Positions 16,356 to 26,051 are shown, counted from the stretch's first letter. The stretch: 64,000 bases of DNA from Fimbriimonas sp. (GCA_031292555.1 JARLGV010000098.1:1-64000); one strand, 5' to 3'. Made by a program: numbers and translations. The notes: a model not told the origin generated them from the letters alone.

Positions 16356-18887
16356 ATGATCGGATATAGAGGTTGGTTTGCATTTGCCGTAGTCATGGCC
16401 GGAATGAGTCTGTCCTCCTTTGCGGAAGCGGGGAGCGCTGACACGCTCGGCGAATTCCTGTCGAAAATGACCTGGGATGCGAGTAAGTCGGGAACGCTGA
16501 TCGCGTTGGATCCCGATCATGTCATGGCTCGCACGGGGGGAGGCAACTTGCTGTCCTTCGATCGTAAGCTCGCGACGGTCGGCAAGATGTCGGCCGTCGT
16601 TCCGACCGACATGGTCCTGATCAACGATGAGCTGACCGAACCCAACATGTATGACGGCTTGCCTCGCGAAGCCAAGGTCCTGTACTTGCTTTCGACGTTG
16701 AACTCGCACCAGCTCGACTTGGTGCGTACGGTGGGAGTCGATCAGCACGACCTCCAGGGGGAGCAAATTAAGGTTCTCCGTTCGCTTCTTCCCAAACCCT
16801 TGGCTTGGAAGGCTGTCCGAGTGAACGAAAGCGAAACCTCCGGAAACGACCTGGATCACGGCGTTGTTCCAGCCAGCCAGACGGATCGAGTCAGACTCAA
16901 AATCCAAAACGAGCTTGAAATCAGCCTTCACCTTCAAAGCAGACCGCTTGCCTATCGACCCCTCCAGGCGAGTGACATGTTGGGCAAAGCAGGTGACAAG
17001 GTGTTCGTGCGAGACGAAAGCGGTCCGCAAACGCCGTTTGGCGCCGACCCGAAGGTCGTCGAACCCAACAAGCCGAAACCGTCCCAACTGAACGTCGAGG
17101 ATCCGAAGTTCAGCGTACAGGTCGAGGTTCGATCAGGGGACACGGTCGCCGAGATATTGAAGAGGGTCGGATTGGCTACCGGACTGGAGTTTCACGCACA
17201 CCTGCGCGTTGCCAACTTGCCAATTCGGGCATTCGGTTCGGCAGCAAGGGCAGGCGACCTGTTGAAAGCCATCGCACTATGCGTGACCGGCACTTACCGC
17301 AAGGTTGGACCCGCGTACGTCCTGACGTCCGATTTGATCGGGGCTCGGGTTCGCGAATTGAGGTTCGCATTTTGGAAGGGAAGTGCCGACAAGGCCGCGA
17401 ACGAACGGGCAGATGCATGGAAAGCCCTACTCGGCAAGACAGGCGCCCTTTCGAAAGTCGGTTTCGATCCCAATGATCCTTTGGCGCCTGACCGTCGGAC
17501 TCTCGACCTGCTTAACGGAGTTGCCGTTTCCAGTTCAAACGGTGAGCCCAATGGGCAGCCTGGCGTGAACATGGTTCTGACCGCCGAGCTGAGTCCGGCA
17601 ATCCGTGAGTTCGTAAACCGCTATGCTTCCGCCAATCCGTCGTCCGGCTATGTCACAGACCGAGTTGGACTCGATTCGTTGCTGCAATACACGTTTGTCC
17701 TTCCCGATGGCCAGCCTTTGCACCCGGAGCGATCCCCACTTGGGGCCGTCCGATACTTCCACGACTGGCCCAAACACGCCGTTCAGGAGGTCACTACCAA
17801 GTTCAAGGTAGATCCAAGCGGAAAGCACCCGATAATCGTCCGTGCCGAGTCCGACGTTGATGCAACGAAAGCAGTCGATCTGGCGCATGAGCACGGGATT
17901 TCCGAGATCTGGCTAGAGACTCATCGCAAGTCCTCACTTCTCGCAGCGCAGAATCGCGGCGTCCAAATAAGTCTGGTCATCCGTCCGTGGGAAGCATTCG
18001 ATCGCGTAACGATTCAGAACCTGGATCGAAACGTCCTCGGTGATCCAGGGGCCAAGTTGGGCATTCGACGCAAAGCTGAACTTGAATGGCATAGCTATGT
18101 TGATTCGGCGGAGGGAATCGGCGGCGAACCTCCCGAGCCGTACGATTCGGTCACGCCCTTGGAGGAAGGGCTACCGCGCCGTTGGGCCACGCTATCAGAG
18201 CTCGGCCAAACGCCGGGGCTCGCCGGAGTCGTGGTTCTGGATACCGAGCCTACCGGGTACGAAGCGAACGACACCCGTTCGAATTTCGGCTACTACTCCA
18301 AGTGGATGGCGATGATGCATGAGTTTGGATATTCCGATGCCATGCGCCTCGCCTACTTACGCGAGCATTCGATCGACCCGATCGACATCGACGAACCGGA
18401 GCTCTATCTCAACATCGATCTCGAGCAGCCATTTTTCCCAGACTACGCCTACATACATGACGGCCGGGACAACGACGCCACCCAGGACATGCGCCTAATG
18501 CTGGCGGCTTGGTGCTCGTACCGGGCAAAGCTCAACCAGCGGGCCATCCTTCCCTTCTTTCAGCGGTTCAGCGATCTATCGACTCCCATATGGGTCATGC
18601 CGCGATTGACGGCCATCCACGTGCCTCTGGAGTCAAACTCGTTCGTCGTTCCCTGGACGCCGGGTGCGGATGTTCCGACCAGGGAACCGTCTCGAAGGGA
18701 GAGTTCGTTTCCGGGGGCAATCGACATTAGCCCGTTCAACGAGGATTCGCTTCCCGCGGTAAGCCGGTTCCTTTCTTGGGCGCTCGCTTCGCCGAAGGTA
18801 CAGACCGCAATCGACATGTCATCCGTTCCGGCCAACCGTTTGCCGATCTTCATGGATCGGTGGTTTCCGAAAGTGCCAGGCAAGTAG
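16356..18887 (+). CDS. Large secreted protein with STN-like segment, function unknown
   Basis: The 843-residue product starts with a signal peptide (GWFAFAVVMAGMSLSSFAEA). Around residues 254-325 it has a segment resembling the STN domain of secretins and TonB receptors (VEVRSGDTVAEILKRVGLAT ... DLLKAIALCVTGTYRKVG). From about residue 500 a pattern of beta strands and helices recalls TIM-barrel glycosidase-like proteins (AVDLAHEHGISEIWLETH, SLVIRPWEAFD, LAGVVVLDTEPTGYE). No catalytic motif can be named with confidence. The ATG at 16356 is chosen because the signal peptide follows it directly; the frame is open further upstream and would overlap the preceding gene. It precedes a membrane Fe-S oxidoreductase gene by 76 nt. 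Confidence 0.7.
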   Translation: MIGYRGWFAFAVVMAGMSLSSFAEAGSADTLGEFLSKMTWDASKSGTLIALDPDHVMARTGGGNLLSFDRKLATVGKMSAVVPTDMVLINDELTEPNMYDGLPREAKVLYLLSTLNSHQLDLVRTVGVDQHDLQGEQIKVLRSLLPKPLAWKAVRVNESETSGNDLDHGVVPASQTDRVRLKIQNELEISLHLQSRPLAYRPLQASDMLGKAGDKVFVRDESGPQTPFGADPKVVEPNKPKPSQLNVEDPKFSVQVEVRSGDTVAEILKRVGLATGLEFHAHLRVANLPIRAFGSAARAGDLLKAIALCVTGTYRKVGPAYVLTSDLIGARVRELRFAFWKGSADKAANERADAWKALLGKTGALSKVGFDPNDPLAPDRRTLDLLNGVAVSSSNGEPNGQPGVNMVLTAELSPAIREFVNRYASANPSSGYVTDRVGLDSLLQYTFVLPDGQPLHPERSPLGAVRYFHDWPKHAVQEVTTKFKVDPSGKHPIIVRAESDVDATKAVDLAHEHGISEIWLETHRKSSLLAAQNRGVQISLVIRPWEAFDRVTIQNLDRNVLGDPGAKLGIRRKAELEWHSYVDSAEGIGGEPPEPYDSVTPLEEGLPRRWATLSELGQTPGLAGVVVLDTEPTGYEANDTRSNFGYYSKWMAMMHEFGYSDAMRLAYLREHSIDPIDIDEPELYLNIDLEQPFFPDYAYIHDGRDNDATQDMRLMLAAWCSYRAKLNQRAILPFFQRFSDLSTPIWVMPRLTAIHVPLESNSFVVPWTPGADVPTREPSRRESSFPGAIDISPFNEDSLPAVSRFLSWALASPKVQTAIDMSSVPANRLPIFMDRWFPKVPGK

Positions 18888-18963
18888 ACTGCACGGACCC
18901 GCAACGTCGCTGGTACCGTCGCAGCGCTGTGCGTGGTGAGCACCGCAAAGCGAGACCATATCC

Positions 18964-21018
18964 ATGCCGGTAGAACCCACACGCGAAGAGTTTCTCTACT
19001 TCTCTTGGCCCGAAAAGGCCCTCTTTTACGTTATCGTCTACGCTTGTTTGGCCTATATGGCCTTCCAGATCGTCCAGAGGGTTCGAGTTTGGCTTCAGGG
19101 ACGCCCTATCGACTGGTGCCCAACACGACAGGGTCGAGCCTATTGGCTCCCCACGATGGACGGTCTCCGGCATTGGGTTCGAAACATCGTCATCTACGTT
19201 CTGGAGCAGAAGAAGGTCCGCAGTTCACGCCCCAAGTCGGGAGCTCCGATGCATCTGATGATTTTCTACGGGTTCCTGACCCTGCTCATTGCGACCACCC
19301 TGCTTGCGATCAACACCTACTCCCCGATAAAGTTCCACCACGGCGCCTACTATCTCGGATATGAGATGGTGGTGGACGTTATGGGCGTCGTGTTCCTCGC
19401 CGGCGTGGCCTGGGCCGCTTTGCGCCGTTGGTTGAACCTCAAGGTTGAACTGGGCGCCGCGATGGTGGACGAGCCCAAGCAGATGGCGCAGCGTCGGCGT
19501 TGGCCGATGAGCCATGCTGCCGCCGATTTCTGGACATTGGGGCTGCTGTTTGTGATGGGCGTCACCGGCTACTGGCTGGAGGCGGCTCGTATGTCTGCCC
19601 ATCCGCAGCCGTTCGATTGGTCCTCTCCGGTCGGACACCTTTGGGCGCAGGTGCAGGGGCCCTACAGTCCGTTGGCGTACAAGGTGGTGTGGTGGTTCCA
19701 CATGGTATGGGTGTTCGCTTTCTTCTGCGTGCTGCCCAAGATGCGCCTGCGACACATTCTGATGGCGGTCCTGACAACCGCCGGTAAGCCGGATGCTCCG
19801 ATGGGTCGGCTGCGACCGATCAGCATGGAGGAAGTGGAGCAGACCGAGCAGATCGGAGCGAAGCTCGCCAAGGATCTATCCAGATGGCATCTGATGTCGA
19901 CCGACGCCTGCATGGAGTGCGGTCGATGCACCGAAGTTTGCCCGGCATGGAGCGTCGGTAAGGTGCTCAACCCGAAACAGCTTGTCCAAGATTTGCGCGG
20001 CGCGATGGTCTCAGGCGCCGATCTTGCAGTGAGTTTGAGCCCGGAAGCGCTTTGGGCTTGCACCACGTGTCATGCCTGCGTCGAGGCGTGTCCCGTCCTC
20101 ATTCGGCACGTGGACTTGGTCGTGGACGTCCGTCGCAATCTGGTGAGCGAGGGCCAACTGAGCGGACCGGCCGCAACGATGCTTCGCCAAACCGGAAGCA
20201 CGGGTCACGCATGGGGCCAGCAATCGAACTCCCGAGAGGATTGGATGAAAGGGCTCGATATTCCGCTTTGCCGGGACAAAGTTGAGTTCGAGTACTTATT
20301 CTGGGTTGGCTGTGCCGGCGCCACCGATCCGGGCGCAGTGAAGACCACGAAAGCGGTTGCCGAGCTGTTGAAGAAGGCGAACGTGAAGTTCGCCTGTCTT
20401 GGGCGTGAGGAGGCATGCACGGGTGATCCGGCCCGGCGCGTCGGGGAGGAGTTCCTCTTTCAGGAGAAGGCGCAGCAGAACGTCTCCATGTTCGAAAAGT
20501 ACGGCGTCAAGAAGGTCGTTACCGCATGCCCCCATTGTCTGAATAGCCTCAAAAACGAATACGGCGACTTCGGGTCCTCGCTTGAGGTCTTGCACCACAC
20601 CCAGTTGTTGCAGCAGTTAGTGTCGAAGGGCAGCCTCCTCGCCGCTGACCCAAAGCGAGGCGAGGTCACGTTCCACGATCCCTGCTATCTCGGAAGAGTC
20701 AATGGGGAGAGCGACGCTCCCCGAGCCCTTCTCTCGGATGCCCAGGCCGAGCCAGAACACCGCCGACACAAAACCCTATGTTGCGGAGCCGGTGGCGGCC
20801 GCATGTGGATGGAGGAGACCCCTGCTCAGCGCCCCGCCAATCGACGCGCCGAGGAACTTGTCTCGACTGGCGCGACGACCGTCGCCGTTGCCTGCCCCTT
20901 CTGCCGCATTATGCTGGGAGACAGCCTGAAACAGGTCCGGCCCACCCAAGAGATCCGCCTCGTCGATCTGGCTGAGATGATGCTGGAGCGAAACAGTGGG
21001 CAGATTACGCCGCCTTAG
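18964..21018 (+). CDS. Membrane-bound Fe-S oxidoreductase (GlpC/HdrD-like)
   Basis: The 684-residue protein combines three parts. The N-terminal third has hydrophobic helices similar to nitrate-reductase gamma-type cytochromes. Two 4Fe-4S motifs follow: CMECGRCTEVCPA (about residue 317) and CTTCHACVEACPV (about residue 366). Two CCG domains end it (CAGATDP...; DPCYLGRVN then LCCGAGGGRMW), as in heterodisulfide reductase subunit D and GlpC. Such proteins pass electrons between cytoplasmic donors, often electron-transfer flavoproteins, and membrane quinones. No etfAB or acyl-CoA dehydrogenase gene is in the window, so the donor is unknown. Confidence 0.9.
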   Translation: MPVEPTREEFLYFSWPEKALFYVIVYACLAYMAFQIVQRVRVWLQGRPIDWCPTRQGRAYWLPTMDGLRHWVRNIVIYVLEQKKVRSSRPKSGAPMHLMIFYGFLTLLIATTLLAINTYSPIKFHHGAYYLGYEMVVDVMGVVFLAGVAWAALRRWLNLKVELGAAMVDEPKQMAQRRRWPMSHAAADFWTLGLLFVMGVTGYWLEAARMSAHPQPFDWSSPVGHLWAQVQGPYSPLAYKVVWWFHMVWVFAFFCVLPKMRLRHILMAVLTTAGKPDAPMGRLRPISMEEVEQTEQIGAKLAKDLSRWHLMSTDACMECGRCTEVCPAWSVGKVLNPKQLVQDLRGAMVSGADLAVSLSPEALWACTTCHACVEACPVLIRHVDLVVDVRRNLVSEGQLSGPAATMLRQTGSTGHAWGQQSNSREDWMKGLDIPLCRDKVEFEYLFWVGCAGATDPGAVKTTKAVAELLKKANVKFACLGREEACTGDPARRVGEEFLFQEKAQQNVSMFEKYGVKKVVTACPHCLNSLKNEYGDFGSSLEVLHHTQLLQQLVSKGSLLAADPKRGEVTFHDPCYLGRVNGESDAPRALLSDAQAEPEHRRHKTLCCGAGGGRMWMEETPAQRPANRRAEELVSTGATTVAVACPFCRIMLGDSLKQVRPTQEIRLVDLAEMMLERNSGQITPP

Positions 21019-21092
21019 CGCGGTCGTTCGCGCCCGATATTGCGAGCGAAGTGGGCCATGGAACAGGTGATCTGGACGATGGAAATGGAAAC

Positions 21093-21164
21093 ATGAACAA
21101 CGTCAATAAAAATGAAAACCCGATCATGACTGAGCTTGGTGAGCCGGCGCGGACGAAGTATTGA
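21093..21164 (+). CDS. Possible 23-residue peptide upstream of the small secreted protein
   Basis: A short frame runs from ATG 21093 to TGA 21164, just before the 129-residue gene. Purine-rich sequence precedes the ATG. It could be a leader peptide or chance; there is no homology evidence. Confidence 0.2.
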   Translation: MNNVNKNENPIMTELGEPARTKY

Positions 21165-21173
21165 GGATGAACC

Positions 21174-21563
21174 ATGCTAACTGGATTACTCGTTGTTTCG
21201 TTATTGAGCTTTACTGAGCCAAGCAAGCGTGTTGTCTACTTCATGGATTTTCGGGCGGAAACCTTTACCGCCGTCACGCGTAAGTCGATTCACAGGGACA
21301 GAGGGCTTGTCGACCGGCACACGTGGTCGACAGTCCTGTCACAACTGCGAAAGGTGACCGCTCCACATTCGCCGCAGAAGCGAAAACTGAATGAGGACAA
21401 GCTTCGCCTGATGCTCGAGGAGAGTAAAGGGAGGGCTTGGTTTGTCGATCAATCCGGCTTCGTCCTGAAATATGACGGCAGCAGCGGAACTCTCGACAAA
21501 CAGGGACTCAGGCGCCTAAATGATGAACTGATTAGGGCCTTTAGCTACTCGGCGTCAAAGTAA
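21174..21563 (+). CDS. Small secreted or membrane protein, unknown
   Basis: The 129-residue product starts with a hydrophobic segment (LTGLLVVSLLSF) that may be a signal peptide or anchor. The rest is basic and shows no recognised domain. GAGGA lies about 6 nt before the ATG. The last eight codons and about 45 nt of downstream sequence are repeated in degenerate form at 33052-33121, so this is one member of a family, or its tail belongs to a repeat. A hairpin (arms 21598-21603 and 21611-21616) follows it before the convergent receptor gene. Confidence 0.55.
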   Translation: MLTGLLVVSLLSFTEPSKRVVYFMDFRAETFTAVTRKSIHRDRGLVDRHTWSTVLSQLRKVTAPHSPQKRKLNEDKLRLMLEESKGRAWFVDQSGFVLKYDGSSGTLDKQGLRRLNDELIRAFSYSASK

Positions 21564-21606
21564 GCCCATGTTCTTCACATCGAGCCCAATTGGGTCTCCT
21601 GGTCTG
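21536..21606 (+). repeat. Copy A of a diverged repeat shared with 33052-33121
   Basis: This stretch includes the end of the 129-residue gene and its downstream flank. TAGCTACTCGGCGT and TTGGGTCTCCT are identical in the second copy, and the whole alignment is roughly three-quarters identical by eye with one 1-nt gap. Confidence 0.6.
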
Positions 21607-21616
21607 CCCAACCAGG
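21598..21616. terminator. Hairpin between convergent genes
   Basis: CCTGGT (21598-21603) and ACCAGG (21611-21616) form a 6-bp stem with a 7-nt loop. The perfect palindrome CCCAATTGGG (21585-21594) lies just before it. It sits between the convergent 129-residue gene and receptor gene. There is no clear T-run, so termination is only a guess. Confidence 0.35.
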
Positions 21617-21678
21617 CAAAACACCCTCTTCGTACGTGCGCAAAACGCCGTCGCGCAGAGGGGCACGAATGTTGCAGG

Positions 21679-24162
21679 CTAGAACTTACAGAACGCAGAA
21701 AGAAGGATAGTGCGGCCGATCTGAAATCGAGTGCCACTGAATCCAGATTGGAAGTTGATGACGGTGCGAGTATCGAAGAGGTTCGTTACGTCGAGCCCTA
21801 ATCCCCCTTTTCCACCGAATAGGTGGTCTCCGGTCGACATGTGGAGGTCCATTTGAGTTCGCGGTGTACGGTCGGTACTTGGCGGGACGGTGCTGCTTGC
21901 GAGACCGCTGCCGTAGTCGAATGTCGCTGCCATGGAGGCTCCGTTCTTCCATGAATACGCGAGTCCGGTTCCGAGTGTCTCTCGCTGATCGTGGTCGTTA
22001 AATTCCGGAGCGGGGGCGCCGGTGTTGTCATTGCCACTCGGCATCGCGGCAGAATATGTGACGTTGACAAACGCGTCCCATCCAGTCCCACTGGGCGGAG
22101 AGATGTTGTATGAAAACTCAACACCATGGACCGCTCCGATCTGGAAGTTGACTCCAGAGTAGAGACCGATCTCGCTGCCCGGAATCAGAAGTCCGACGTC
22201 AACCTGATTTCGGATGTCCTTGTAATAGTAGCCGAGAGATAACGTTTGGCCATGCCCCAACCGATGCTCGATCGAAGCATCGTACTGGTCAAGAGTTTCC
22301 GGCTGAATTGGCTCGCCTACAATTGCACCTTGCGCTAGTGGCGGAGTGTTGAACAAATGGTCGTAAGACCAGCGAAGATCGTCTCTTGCAGTTAGCTTGT
22401 AACTGAAATTGGCACGGGGAGACAGGGCAAAAGTGTCGACGGGAGGCTGACCCAAGTTTTGGTCTTGGTTATACCAATCACCCCGGAAGCCGTAGTTCAC
22501 CGAGAAACGCTTGGAGATCTGCCACGTGTCTTGAACGTATGCGGACTTATAAGCTCCGTTCCGTTGGACGGCAAGAGTCGGATACACGTTTGATGACGCA
22601 ATGAACACCGGATTACCGTTTACGTCCTTCGCGCCAGTCAGTGCTCCAGGCGGACAAAGATTGGGGGCAACCGCATGAAGTTCGTCCAATGCAAGTTGGC
22701 TCGCCGCCTGAATGTTGTACGACTCGTGCCCCGTTTGCGCGTCCAACAGGAAACCAGCCTTGATGCGGTGGCTTCCGCGCGTCGCCGAATAACTTCCTTC
22801 GCCTTGAAAGTGGTGGATATTGCGCGTCGCCTCAGGGTTGTATTCGATCGAGTTATCGATGTGCTGAGTCATTAAGGTGGTTGCATCGACCGTCGGGTTA
22901 TTGTTGTCGACCGCCTGCCCCGAGTGCAGTGCGGTTAGGGCGAACTGCATCGAATCGGTACTGCTGATGTGCCGGGCATATTGAAGCGTCGCAAATTCAC
23001 TAACTTCGTGCTGGTTGATATCCATCCCGTCGGCCTGCTGGGAAGCAAGCTTCTCGGGCGCCGAACCGAGCAGACCGGAGTTTGAGCTGTTCAGCCCGGC
23101 CTCAGTTCCATCGGCATTGCGCAGTCCGAGGAACCCATAACCCTGGCCGGCAGATGCAAACGAAGCTGGCAAGCCTGTCCGGTTGCCAATCTGTAACGCA
23201 TCTGGGTTGTTACTCACCGTTAACGTGAGATTGTCGATCGTGCTCAGGTTGTATTTGAGCTTTGCAAAGTAACTTTGGCTGCTCCCGGCGTTATGCGCTG
23301 TTTGGATATCAGGTTGTTGTGGTTCTAGGGCGTTTTTCGTGCTGGTCGCGCCGAAATCGATGACGTAGTTGAGCCTGGTACCTAACGGCCCAACTGAGGT
23401 TAGGTCTGAGTTCAGAGTGTCGTAGCTTCCGGACTGCATTGTGAATAGGCTGGCGGCTTTCTTTGCGCCAGGAACCGTTGTGATATTCAGGACTGCTGCA
23501 ACCTGACCTCCGAATTCCGGTGCAAACCCACCAGTTAGCATTTCAAGGCTGTCTATCGTCGAAGGGACGACAACCGAGCCCTGGCGCCCGGAGAGCGTAT
23601 CGGGCAGCGGGACGTTGTCAACGACGTACGTGATCTCGGTGTGTTCGCCGCGAATGTGCTGCTGCCCGGCCGAGTCCTCCGCTACTCCCTTCTGCCCCTT
23701 AGTGAGGCTCTTTGTGTCGCCAGCGGTCGAGTTTACAAATCGCTGGATATCTTCGTGGCTTCGAACCGTGCTTTGCGACTCGTGTACGGCTTGTCTCGCC
23801 GAAATTCTTGTCGCCGTGACCCGAATCGTGATCTCCTTAACAGGGCGGTCTTGCTCTTGAACCTGGTGCAAGACGAGGATCGAGCCGGCTGGAATCCTCA
23901 CCAGTTCTGCCGAATCGATATTCGCTACTAACGGTAGCTGGTGCATCGATTCCACGTCCAGCACTTGCGTCTGCCCACTATAGGAAGGGCTTGTCCGCAA
24001 CCGGGCGTATGTGCTGTTGCAGGATACAGTGACGACGCCGGGGACCGGATGTCCCGTCTTGGGGTCTACGACGATGAACCTGAGCCGCCCCGTGGTTCCC
24101 GCTAGCGCAAGCGGGCAGGCGACGATTCCAAGCGCAAGTGCTAATAGGCTGCGTGTGATCAT
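21679..24162 (-). CDS. TonB-dependent outer-membrane receptor 1
   Basis: The 827-residue product has a signal peptide, a carboxypeptidase-regulatory-like beta-sandwich domain (RLRFIVVDPKTGHPVPGVVTV), a plug domain (about residues 120-230, with GEHTEITYVVDNVPLPDTLSGR and LTGGFAPEFGGQVAAVLNI), and a long beta-barrel ending in an aromatic residue (SAFCKF), as outer-membrane barrels do. Its start overlaps the tonB stop by 4 nt, so it closes the exbB-exbD-tonB-receptor operon. The regulator and operator context suggests uptake of a metal or metal complex. It is similar in architecture to receptor 2 at 29311-31797. Confidence 0.92.
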   Translation of the reverse strand: MITRSLLALALGIVACPLALAGTTGRLRFIVVDPKTGHPVPGVVTVSCNSTYARLRTSPSYSGQTQVLDVESMHQLPLVANIDSAELVRIPAGSILVLHQVQEQDRPVKEITIRVTATRISARQAVHESQSTVRSHEDIQRFVNSTAGDTKSLTKGQKGVAEDSAGQQHIRGEHTEITYVVDNVPLPDTLSGRQGSVVVPSTIDSLEMLTGGFAPEFGGQVAAVLNITTVPGAKKAASLFTMQSGSYDTLNSDLTSVGPLGTRLNYVIDFGATSTKNALEPQQPDIQTAHNAGSSQSYFAKLKYNLSTIDNLTLTVSNNPDALQIGNRTGLPASFASAGQGYGFLGLRNADGTEAGLNSSNSGLLGSAPEKLASQQADGMDINQHEVSEFATLQYARHISSTDSMQFALTALHSGQAVDNNNPTVDATTLMTQHIDNSIEYNPEATRNIHHFQGEGSYSATRGSHRIKAGFLLDAQTGHESYNIQAASQLALDELHAVAPNLCPPGALTGAKDVNGNPVFIASSNVYPTLAVQRNGAYKSAYVQDTWQISKRFSVNYGFRGDWYNQDQNLGQPPVDTFALSPRANFSYKLTARDDLRWSYDHLFNTPPLAQGAIVGEPIQPETLDQYDASIEHRLGHGQTLSLGYYYKDIRNQVDVGLLIPGSEIGLYSGVNFQIGAVHGVEFSYNISPPSGTGWDAFVNVTYSAAMPSGNDNTGAPAPEFNDHDQRETLGTGLAYSWKNGASMAATFDYGSGLASSTVPPSTDRTPRTQMDLHMSTGDHLFGGKGGLGLDVTNLFDTRTVINFQSGFSGTRFQIGRTILLSAFCKF

Positions 24163-24953
24163 TCGACTCTAAACTCAATGGTCAATTTGACTTTGCTCTC
24201 AACTCCAGTTCCGTCAATGGTCGCGGGCTTGAACCGCCACTGTTTGGCGGTCTTCAGTGCAATATCATCCAATTCGGGGTTTCCCGTCGACTGCGTCATC
24301 TTCACGGTCGTCGGCTTGCCATCGGGACCGACCGTGAACATCGCTACGAAGTCCTTCTCAAGCGTTTCGTTCCTCAGATCGTCAGGGATGACAGGTTGCG
24401 GACAGTAGTCCTGCTGGGGCTCCGCATACACTGGAACGTGCTTCGGCGCCTCGGGTTGAACTACCTTTGGCGCCGTAGCCGGCGCGGAAGGTGGTGGCTC
24501 CGGAGTCTTTGCCTTGGGGATGGAAACCTCGGGGCTACTGCTTTCTGCCGCCTTTGTCCCGCCCGTTTCCGCCTTCGGAACGGGGACCTCTCCGACCTTG
24601 GTATTAGTGCCTTGCTCAATCGTGGGACCGTCTTCACTGCCATTGTCGTTTGGCGAGTTAACGGCAACGACCTTTTGCCGGTTTGGGTTCACCTTGGCCG
24701 GTCCGCCCCGCTTGACAATCGCCTTGCCCTGAGATTTGGCGGTCTTGGGCTTCGACTTGTGCTCCTTCGTTTGTTCCTTCTCTTTTTCCTGCTTGGGCAA
24801 GGAAATGAGTGTCACGCGAGCTTCGCCAAACCGCTGTTTGAGCTTATCGAAGGCGCCGAAGTGAGCAGCGATGGGTAGCGCAATCACGTGCAACAGCACT
24901 GTGACCCCAATAATCCTCATCAGCAGGGGGTTCTTCTTGCGACGGCGTGACAT
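24159..24953 (-). CDS. tonB: TonB energy transducer 1
   Basis: The 264-residue protein has an N-terminal membrane anchor (about residues 12-32), a long Lys/Pro-rich periplasmic linker, and a C-terminal TonB domain (VAMFTVGPDGKPTTVKMTQS ... DDIALKTAKQWRFKPATIDG ... VKLTIEFRVE). It transmits proton-motive-force energy from ExbB/ExbD to the outer-membrane receptor. It lies 3 nt downstream of exbD and overlaps the receptor gene, so it is dedicated to receptor 1. Confidence 0.93.
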   Translation of the reverse strand: MSRRRKKNPLLMRIIGVTVLLHVIALPIAAHFGAFDKLKQRFGEARVTLISLPKQEKEKEQTKEHKSKPKTAKSQGKAIVKRGGPAKVNPNRQKVVAVNSPNDNGSEDGPTIEQGTNTKVGEVPVPKAETGGTKAAESSSPEVSIPKAKTPEPPPSAPATAPKVVQPEAPKHVPVYAEPQQDYCPQPVIPDDLRNETLEKDFVAMFTVGPDGKPTTVKMTQSTGNPELDDIALKTAKQWRFKPATIDGTGVESKVKLTIEFRVE

Positions 24954-24956
24954 AGG

Positions 24957-25370
24957 TTATTTCCGGCTGGTAGCAAAGCCGAACGCAATGACTCCGGCTT
25001 TACGTGCTTCGTCCATTGCCGCGATCACAAGACCGTGGGGAACGCTCTCGTCGGCATTGATTGTGATAACGTTCTTGGGGCCAACTTTCAACTTCTCCAA
25101 TCCCGCTTCCAGCCGATCGATCGTCACAATTGAAGTGTTCAGGTAGATCGACTGGTTGGCTCGAATCGTTATCGTGATCGTTTGAGCGTTTGAGTCCTGC
25201 GATGAGGACGCCTTCGGAAGCGTTACTGGGATCGCATTCTGCGTGACCATGGCGAGCGATGCGACCATGAAGAAGAACAGCAAAAACATCATGACGTCGA
25301 TCATCGGGATGACAATGATCTCAGGCTCATCAACAGACTTGCGCCGTCGAATGCTTACGCGTTTGCGCAT
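24957..25370 (-). CDS. exbD: ExbD proton-channel subunit 1
   Basis: The 137-residue ExbD has a basic cytoplasmic start, a single membrane helix with the functionally critical Asp in IPMIDVMMFLLFFFMV, and a periplasmic domain ending IAAMDEARKAGV. It pairs with ExbB to convert proton flow into TonB motion. It starts 3 nt after the exbB stop. Confidence 0.95.
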   Translation of the reverse strand: MRKRVSIRRRKSVDEPEIIVIPMIDVMMFLLFFFMVASLAMVTQNAIPVTLPKASSSQDSNAQTITITIRANQSIYLNTSIVTIDRLEAGLEKLKVGPKNVITINADESVPHGLVIAAMDEARKAGVIAFGFATSRK

Positions 25371-25373
25371 GGC

Positions 25374-25994
25374 TTAGTCCAGGCGTCCTGTCAAGTAATT
25401 GACGAGTTCAGCGCCGTAGTACTCCATGTCTTCAACTTGCTTTCGCACTACGTTGGCATAATAGTTGTAGATGATGAAGCCGACCACGGCGAGCGTAATG
25501 CCGGTAGCAGTCGAGATAAGGGCCTCCGAAATGCCGCCAAGAATCTGAGTTGGATTGGAAAGCCCTTGTTGGGACGCCGCCCGAAATGACGTGATCATTC
25601 CCGCGATCGTTCCGAGTAGACCCAGGAGCGGAGCTATGTTAACGATCGTTTTGACGATGGGGAGATTCGCCTCCAGGGCAGGCGTTTCATTGGCAGCTTC
25701 TTGCTCCATCGCCATCTCGATCGCATCGGCTTGCCTGCTGGCATTTTTCAGCCCCCGAACGAACATGCGCCCAATAGGTCCTCCAAACTCCTGTGCTTTC
25801 GTGATGGCTGCCGCCGCGTCTCCACCCCGTGAAAACAGCTTCTTGACTTCTTCAAGAAGCTCATCGCCATCAACTGACGCCTTGCGCAAGACGAAAGCCC
25901 GCTCGATCGCCAAAGAGACAAGAATGATCGAACACAGAATCAGCGGATACATCATCACTCCGCCGTTCTGAATGAATTTGCCGACTTCGTTCAA
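25374..25994 (-). CDS. exbB: ExbB proton-channel subunit 1
   Basis: The 206-residue MotA/TolQ/ExbB-family protein has three membrane helices, an N-terminal one (MMYPLILCSIILVSLAIERAF) and two in the conserved core (IAPLLGLLGTIAGMITSFRA; TATGITLAVVGFIIYNYY). It leads the exbB-exbD-tonB-receptor operon. A TACC-N5-GGGGTA operator at 26037-26051 lies 42 nt upstream, overlapping a plausible minus-strand -10 (TAGTCT). Confidence 0.95.
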   Translation of the reverse strand: MNEVGKFIQNGGVMMYPLILCSIILVSLAIERAFVLRKASVDGDELLEEVKKLFSRGGDAAAAITKAQEFGGPIGRMFVRGLKNASRQADAIEMAMEQEAANETPALEANLPIVKTIVNIAPLLGLLGTIAGMITSFRAASQQGLSNPTQILGGISEALISTATGITLAVVGFIIYNYYANVVRKQVEDMEYYGAELVNYLTGRLD

Positions 25995-26036
25995 TAGCGT
26001 GTGCTCCTGGGAAAACTGCTCATGAGGGGAAAAGAC

Positions 26037-26051
26037 TACCCTACCGGGGTA
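26037..26051. promoter_or_regulatory. CsoR/RcnR-type operator, site 1 (exbB 1 promoter)
   Basis: TACC-CTACC-GGGGTA, a perfect match to the island consensus TACC-N5-GGGGTA. G-tract operators with TA-containing flanks are typical of the CsoR/RcnR regulator family. Confidence 0.7.
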
